Assembly: GCA_018056275.1 (NCBI GenBank)
Contig: JAGPFW010000022.1
Coordinates: forward strand, 1-9,785
Reading direction: 5' to 3'
From: Patescibacteria group bacterium
GTDB lineage: Bacteria > Patescibacteriota > WWE3 > UBA101185 > UBA10185
DNA length: 9,785 nt
Program-made: the position numbers and the translations under genes
Notes under the pieces: model-generated
Database searches by the model: none
The model's input: only the letters and a program-made list of their open reading frames with translations
Told to the model about the DNA's origin: nothing
Shown here: positions 7,123 through 9,785 of the stretch, one piece after another
Layout: every line of letters begins with the position of its first letter
Position numbering within the stretch: position 1 is the stretch's first letter

Positions 7123-7151
7123 AATATACCCCATAAGCAAGGTCTTCGCAA
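7123..7151 (-). promoter_or_regulatory. Sigma70-type promoter of the small orphan gene
   Basis: On the minus strand, TTGCGA (complement of 7146-7151) and TATATT (complement of 7123-7128) are separated by exactly 17 nt. They match TTGACA in 4 of 6 and TATAAT in 5 of 6 bases. The predicted transcript starts near 7116, leaving about 40 nt of leader before the Shine-Dalgarno and ATG. The -35 box abuts the first copy of the ACTTCCCC repeat, so a protein bound there could control it. Confidence 0.55.
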
Positions 7152-7226
7152 CTTCCCCAACCTCACGAAGCACACTTCCCCGACCTCATTACGACCATAG
7201 GGAGTCGTGAGGGAGGGGAAGTGTGC
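7151..7226. repeat. Three-copy direct/inverted repeat with consensus ACTTCCCCnnCCTCACGA
   Basis: Copy A (7151-7168) and copy B (7174-7194, with a 3-nt insertion that gives CATTACGA) lie head to tail. Copy C (7205-7222) is inverted. A and C agree at 16 of 18 positions. B and C extend outward into a perfect 12-bp inverted repeat, GCACACTTCCCC (7170-7181) against GGGGAAGTGTGC (7215-7226). A/C and B/C pairings are mutually exclusive. The block sits between the two divergent promoters and has no T-tract on either side, which argues for operator sites or a repeat-element relic and against a terminator. Confidence 0.75.
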
Positions 7227-7251
7227 AAGTAACTTTCGGGTTTTCTTTGTA

Positions 7252-7280
7252 TTGACAATGGATAATCATTGGGGCAGAAT
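7252..7280 (+). promoter_or_regulatory. Sigma70-type promoter of mraZ and the dcw cluster
   Basis: A perfect -35 TTGACA (7252-7257) is followed after 17 nt by CAGAAT (7275-7280), which matches TATAAT in 4 of 6 bases. The leader to the mraZ ATG would be about 70 nt. A TATAAA at 7284-7289 is a better -10 by sequence but lies 26 nt from the TTGACA. The promoter is overlaid by phased TGG repeats. Confidence 0.55.
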
Positions 7281-7305
7281 GGTTATAAATTGGTGAGGAA
7301 TGGTG
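7257..7305 (+). promoter_or_regulatory. Phased TGG repeats, candidate MraZ operator
   Basis: TGG trinucleotides start at 7259, 7270, 7280, 7291 and 7301, with spacings of 11, 10, 11 and 10 bp, all on one DNA face. They form a 21-bp tandem unit (7257-7277 and 7278-7298, about 14 of 21 identical, plus a partial third copy) that opens AATGG and contains ATTGG in the middle. In E. coli, MraZ binds TGGG direct repeats with a 10-bp period upstream of its own gene. The position over the promoter of mraZ makes autoregulation a natural inference. Confidence 0.5.
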
Positions 7306-7358
7306 AAATGTCAACCAGAGAAAAAGAACCCAGTCACCAACTACCTTGAAACCAAAAT

Positions 7359-7796
7359 ATGAAAATGTTCCTTGGGGAGTACAACCCTAACATAACAACT
7401 GGAAATAGAATAGCTCTGCCCAAGAAACATCGCGAACAACTTGCGGAAAATGAGGTTGTTCTTGCAAAAGGTTTTGAAAAGTGTGTTTTAGTTTATGACT
7501 ACAAGGATTGGAGTGAAAGGGTAGAACGACAAGTTGACAATTTAACTGAAGCAAGTTTTGCCAATGGAAACACTAAGTTAACAAAGCGTAGCGACCTTGA
7601 ACGATACCTGTATACATCGGCGACAGAAACTTCGGTGGATGCGCAGGGAAGAATAGTTATACCAGCGCATCTTTTGGATTATGCGGAAATAAAAGAAGCA
7701 ACAGCGGTAATTGGGGTGGGGGATCATATTGAAATTTGGGATCTTGTCACTTGGCAGGAGCACATTAAAAATATAGCCGAAAGTATGGCGGAATAG
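7359..7796 (+). CDS. mraZ: Transcriptional regulator MraZ
   Basis: MraZ is the AbrB/SpoVT-fold DNA-binding protein at the head of the dcw cluster; it forms a ring and represses its own operon in E. coli. The 145-aa product has the normal length and the two tandem swapped-hairpin repeats: FLGEY followed by GNRIALPKKHREQL (15-28), and DAQGRIVIPAHLLDYAEI (94-111). ATG 7359 gives an MK extension; ATG 7365 would give the more usual MFLGEY start. No Shine-Dalgarno favours either. A TTGACA promoter and phased TGG repeats lie just upstream. It ends with TAG, 9 nt before rsmH and in the same frame as rsmH, so amber readthrough would yield a MraZ-RsmH fusion. Identity is secure; the regulatory target is by analogy. 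Confidence 0.95.
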   Translation: MKMFLGEYNPNITTGNRIALPKKHREQLAENEVVLAKGFEKCVLVYDYKDWSERVERQVDNLTEASFANGNTKLTKRSDLERYLYTSATETSVDAQGRIVIPAHLLDYAEIKEATAVIGVGDHIEIWDLVTWQEHIKNIAESMAE

Positions 7797-7805
7797 TCGG
7801 AAAAT

Positions 7806-8696
7806 ATGACTTTTCATGAACCAGTTTTAAAAGAGGAGATTTTGAATTTTCTAGTTCCAGAAAAAGGGAAAATTTTTATTGATGCAACACTTGGTGATGG
7901 GGGTCATACTCTGGAATTTTTAAGATTAGGCGCAAAAGTTTTAGGTATTGATTGTCATCATGGGTCTTTAGATCGCGCTTCTAAACGAATAACACAGGAA
8001 GGTCTAGGTAGAAATTTTACAGGAGCACTGGGAAATTTTAGAAACATTGAAAAAATAGCCAAAGAGTATGGTTTTGGTCAAATACATGGAATCTTATTTG
8101 ATTTGGGTTTCTCTTCTTCTGAGTTGGATGAGGCTTTGGGCTTGAGTTTTACTCAGGATCAGCCCTTGGATATGCGCCTTGATAACTCTTTGGGTGTAAC
8201 AGCAAAAGATATTTTGTATACCTTTTCGGAAAAGGATTTGGCACATATATTTTTTGAGTATGCCAATGAAAAGTTAGCAAAAAAGTTTGCAAAAGCAATC
8301 GTAGAGGCTCGCAGTTTGCAGAAGCTACAGACAACTAAACAACTTGCAGAGTTGCTTAAGTCTGTGGCCCCTCCAGGTTACGAGCGGGGAAGAATACATC
8401 CCGCAACCAGGGTTTTTCAAGCCCTGCGCATAGTTGTAAATGATGAGATTGAAAATTTAAAATCAGCACTGCCCCAGGCTGCGCGGCTTTTACTGCCTGG
8501 CGGGCGAATGGCTATTATTAGCTTTCATTCGCTTGAAGATAAAGTGGCCAAAGAATTTGGTCGCGCCGCGCAGCCTGCGCTGGAGGGAATGATGTTGGAG
8601 GAAATTACAAGAAAGCCTGTGGTGCCTTCCGTTGAAGAGGCCACTAAAAATGTTCGTTCGCGAAGCGCCAAACTTCGGGTGTTTGAAAGAAAGTAA
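7806..8696 (+). CDS. rsmH: 16S rRNA (cytosine-1402-N4)-methyltransferase RsmH
   Basis: RsmH (MraW) uses S-adenosylmethionine to methylate N4 of C1402 in the 16S rRNA decoding centre. The 296-aa protein is of usual length and collinear with the family: HEPVL (4-8), the SAM loop DATLGDGGHT (26-35, Thr where Ser is usual), GID at 47-49, DLGFSS (99-104), PLDMRLD (120-126), HPATRVFQALRI (198-209) and SFHSLEDK (239-246), with the inserted helical domain between. The second acidic residue commonly seen after GID (D-x-D) is His51 here, a mild deviation. It follows mraZ by 9 nt, as in most bacteria. Only a weak GGA lies upstream of the ATG, so translation may depend on coupling with mraZ. Confidence 0.97.
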   Translation: MTFHEPVLKEEILNFLVPEKGKIFIDATLGDGGHTLEFLRLGAKVLGIDCHHGSLDRASKRITQEGLGRNFTGALGNFRNIEKIAKEYGFGQIHGILFDLGFSSSELDEALGLSFTQDQPLDMRLDNSLGVTAKDILYTFSEKDLAHIFFEYANEKLAKKFAKAIVEARSLQKLQTTKQLAELLKSVAPPGYERGRIHPATRVFQALRIVVNDEIENLKSALPQAARLLLPGGRMAIISFHSLEDKVAKEFGRAAQPALEGMMLEEITRKPVVPSVEEATKNVRSRSAKLRVFERK

Positions 8697-8724
8697 TTTA
8701 CATTAGGCACAAGTTGATAAACCT

Positions 8725-9054
8725 ATGGAAAAGGTAAGGGTTCTAAAAAATACAAATCAGTTAAGCACAACTCCAAAAAAGTTTTTGAAGGTTTCTTTGG
8801 CTTTGTTTATTTTTAGCTTTCTGCTACAACTTTTTGTTTCTAGCAAATACGCAGTAAAAAATGTTGATCTACAAGCTTTATCAGAGGAAAAGAATAAGAT
8901 CTCCAAAGAAGTTGCTCAACTAGAATATGAAAATAGCCTTTTGTCGTCTTTGGAAAGAGTAGAAACTGAGGCCTTGAGTTTGGGTTTTATTTCCATGAAT
9001 TCAAGGGTGTTAACGATAAGTCCGCCCAAACTAGCATCTTTAAAAGCAAATTAA
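8725..9054 (+). CDS. ftsL: FtsL-like cell division protein
   Basis: This 109-aa bitopic membrane protein has the FtsL/DivIC layout: a short basic cytoplasmic N-terminus, one membrane segment (about residues 20-40) and an extracytoplasmic coiled coil (about 46-80, with heptad-spaced Leu/Val/Ile), then the short distal segment with LSLGF that mirrors the family's ELGM/LGL element. FtsL works with FtsB/DivIC and FtsQ to activate FtsW-FtsI at the septum. Sequence similarity is low, as always for this family, so the call rests on topology, length and position between rsmH and the penicillin-binding protein. The start at 8725 lies 28 nt after rsmH and has no Shine-Dalgarno. The stop TAA is followed after 15 nt by the next gene in the same frame. 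Confidence 0.85.
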   Translation: MEKVRVLKNTNQLSTTPKKFLKVSLALFIFSFLLQLFVSSKYAVKNVDLQALSEEKNKISKEVAQLEYENSLLSSLERVETEALSLGFISMNSRVLTISPPKLASLKAN

Positions 9055-9056
9055 CT

Positions 9057-9062
9057 TACAAT
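9057..9062 (+). promoter_or_regulatory. Possible -10 hexamer in front of the penicillin-binding protein gene
   Basis: TACAAT matches TATAAT in 5 of 6 bases and ends 7 nt before the GTG start, the same geometry as at recO and the synthetase. No convincing -35 is present, and the gene may equally be read from the mraZ promoter. Confidence 0.2.
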
Positions 9063-9069
9063 TAGCCTT

Positions 9070-9785
9070 GTGGCAGAAAAAATATACCAAGAAGATAATC
9101 GAATAAAAATACTTTGCATTTGCTTCTTTGGAGTATCTTTTTTAATTATTATCAGGCTTTTTATCATTCAAATTCTAAAACATTCACATTATTTAGCTTT
9201 AGCGGAACAACAGCATTGGATAGTTCAAGATATTCCCGCGGAAAGAGGAAAAATATTTTCGGCGGATGGAGCGCTTTTAGCCTCTAACATAGATTATTAT
9301 TTGTTATACGCGGAACCTTTAAGGATTAGTGAAAAAGCAGATTTAGCAAAAAAACTATCCGAGTTATTATCTAGTGAAGAAAGAGGTTCTTCGGCAGAGT
9401 TGTTCTCTAAATATTACGACTTGTTGGATAGAGACTTGTGGTGGGTTGCCTTGGAATCCAAAATTGACCCTGTTTTAAAGAAAAAGATAGAAGAACAGAA
9501 TCTGGAAGGTATTGGGTTTGAGATTTTTCCTGTGAGATATTATCCGGAAAAAACGTTAGCCTCACATGTTTTAGGTTTTATTGCTCAAGATGACAAGGGA
9601 GAAAGGGTAGGGTACTTTGGTGTAGAAGGTTATTTGGATGGGGATTTGCGCGGGAAGCCGGGAAAAATCTTGCAGGAAAAGGATGCTTTTGGCAATCCCA
9701 TTTTAATTGGTGGCTATGATCAGGTAGCTCCAATTCCGGGAAGGGATGTGTTTCTGACGATAGATAGATCGGTTCAATACATAGT
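9070..9785 (+). CDS. ftsI: Penicillin-binding protein, FtsI type (3' end beyond the window)
   Basis: This is the N-terminal 238 codons of a class B penicillin-binding protein, the septal peptidoglycan transpeptidase that works with FtsW. It has a short cytoplasmic tail, one membrane anchor (about residues 12-35), then the pedestal-domain signature ERGKIFSADGALLASN (58-73, family pattern RGxIxDRxGxxLAxN), RYYPEKTLASHVLGF (156-170) and GVEGYLDGDLRGKPG (184-198), ending at the start of the transpeptidase domain (LTIDRSVQYI). The catalytic SxxK, SxN and KTG motifs would lie downstream. No ATG exists near the N-terminus; GTG at 9070 is the only plausible start, placing the gene 15 nt after ftsL and in its frame. 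No Shine-Dalgarno is visible. Position in the dcw order favours FtsI over the elongation paralogue PBP2. Confidence 0.92.
   Translation, partial: MAEKIYQEDNRIKILCICFFGVSFLIIIRLFIIQILKHSHYLALAEQQHWIVQDIPAERGKIFSADGALLASNIDYYLLYAEPLRISEKADLAKKLSELLSSEERGSSAELFSKYYDLLDRDLWWVALESKIDPVLKKKIEEQNLEGIGFEIFPVRYYPEKTLASHVLGFIAQDDKGERVGYFGVEGYLDGDLRGKPGKILQEKDAFGNPILIGGYDQVAPIPGRDVFLTIDRSVQYI

Noticed and set aside
7170..7226. The 12-bp inverted repeat as an intrinsic terminator
   Set aside because: Neither strand has a T-tract directly after the stem, and it lies upstream of both divergent promoters, where termination would serve no gene.
7290..7340. Inverted repeat TTGGTGA / TCACCAA in the mraZ leader as a riboswitch or attenuator
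   Set aside because: Only 7 bp with a 37-nt loop, no alternative pairing or T-tract, and one arm is already part of the TGG array.

Overview
The window looks like a chromosome fragment of a low-GC candidate-phyla-radiation bacterium (Patescibacteria, most likely in or near Microgenomates/Katanobacteria). I infer this from the roughly 35-40% GC, the short proteins, the single-chain alpha2-type glycyl-tRNA synthetase, the large DUF4012 membrane protein next to polysaccharide genes, and the near absence of Shine-Dalgarno sequences. The lineage is an inference from gene style and was not confirmed by a search.

Layout: (1) Positions 1-4428, plus strand, hold a cell-surface polysaccharide operon: a 5'-truncated GT4 glycosyltransferase, a second GT4 glycosyltransferase, a polyprenyl-phosphate sugar-1-phosphate transferase (coupled by a 4-nt ATGA overlap), and a 653-aa single-pass DUF4012 protein. 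(2) Positions 4455-6647, plus strand, hold recO followed by glycyl-tRNA synthetase, a pairing also seen in Firmicutes. The synthetase frame is interrupted by one in-frame amber codon at 6093-6095. (3) Positions 6674-7358 are the unusual part. A bidirectional terminator is followed by a minus-strand 120-aa orphan gene with about 50% GC and a textbook AGGAGG. Between that gene and mraZ lies a divergent promoter region with a three-copy repeat of consensus ACTTCCCCnnCCTCACGA, and then a 10/11-bp phased TGG array over the mraZ promoter. (4) Positions 7359-9785, plus strand, are the start of the division/cell-wall (dcw) cluster in classical order: mraZ, rsmH, an ftsL-like gene and an ftsI-type penicillin-binding protein cut off by the window end.

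How they work together: the first block builds and starts lipid-linked glycans for the envelope. The second is housekeeping repair and translation. The last runs septal peptidoglycan synthesis, probably under MraZ autoregulation. I do not see a clearly new multi-gene system. The observations most worth a second look are the amber codon at a conserved position of an essential synthetase, the foreign-looking small gene with its repeats, and -10-like hexamers placed for leaderless mRNAs.
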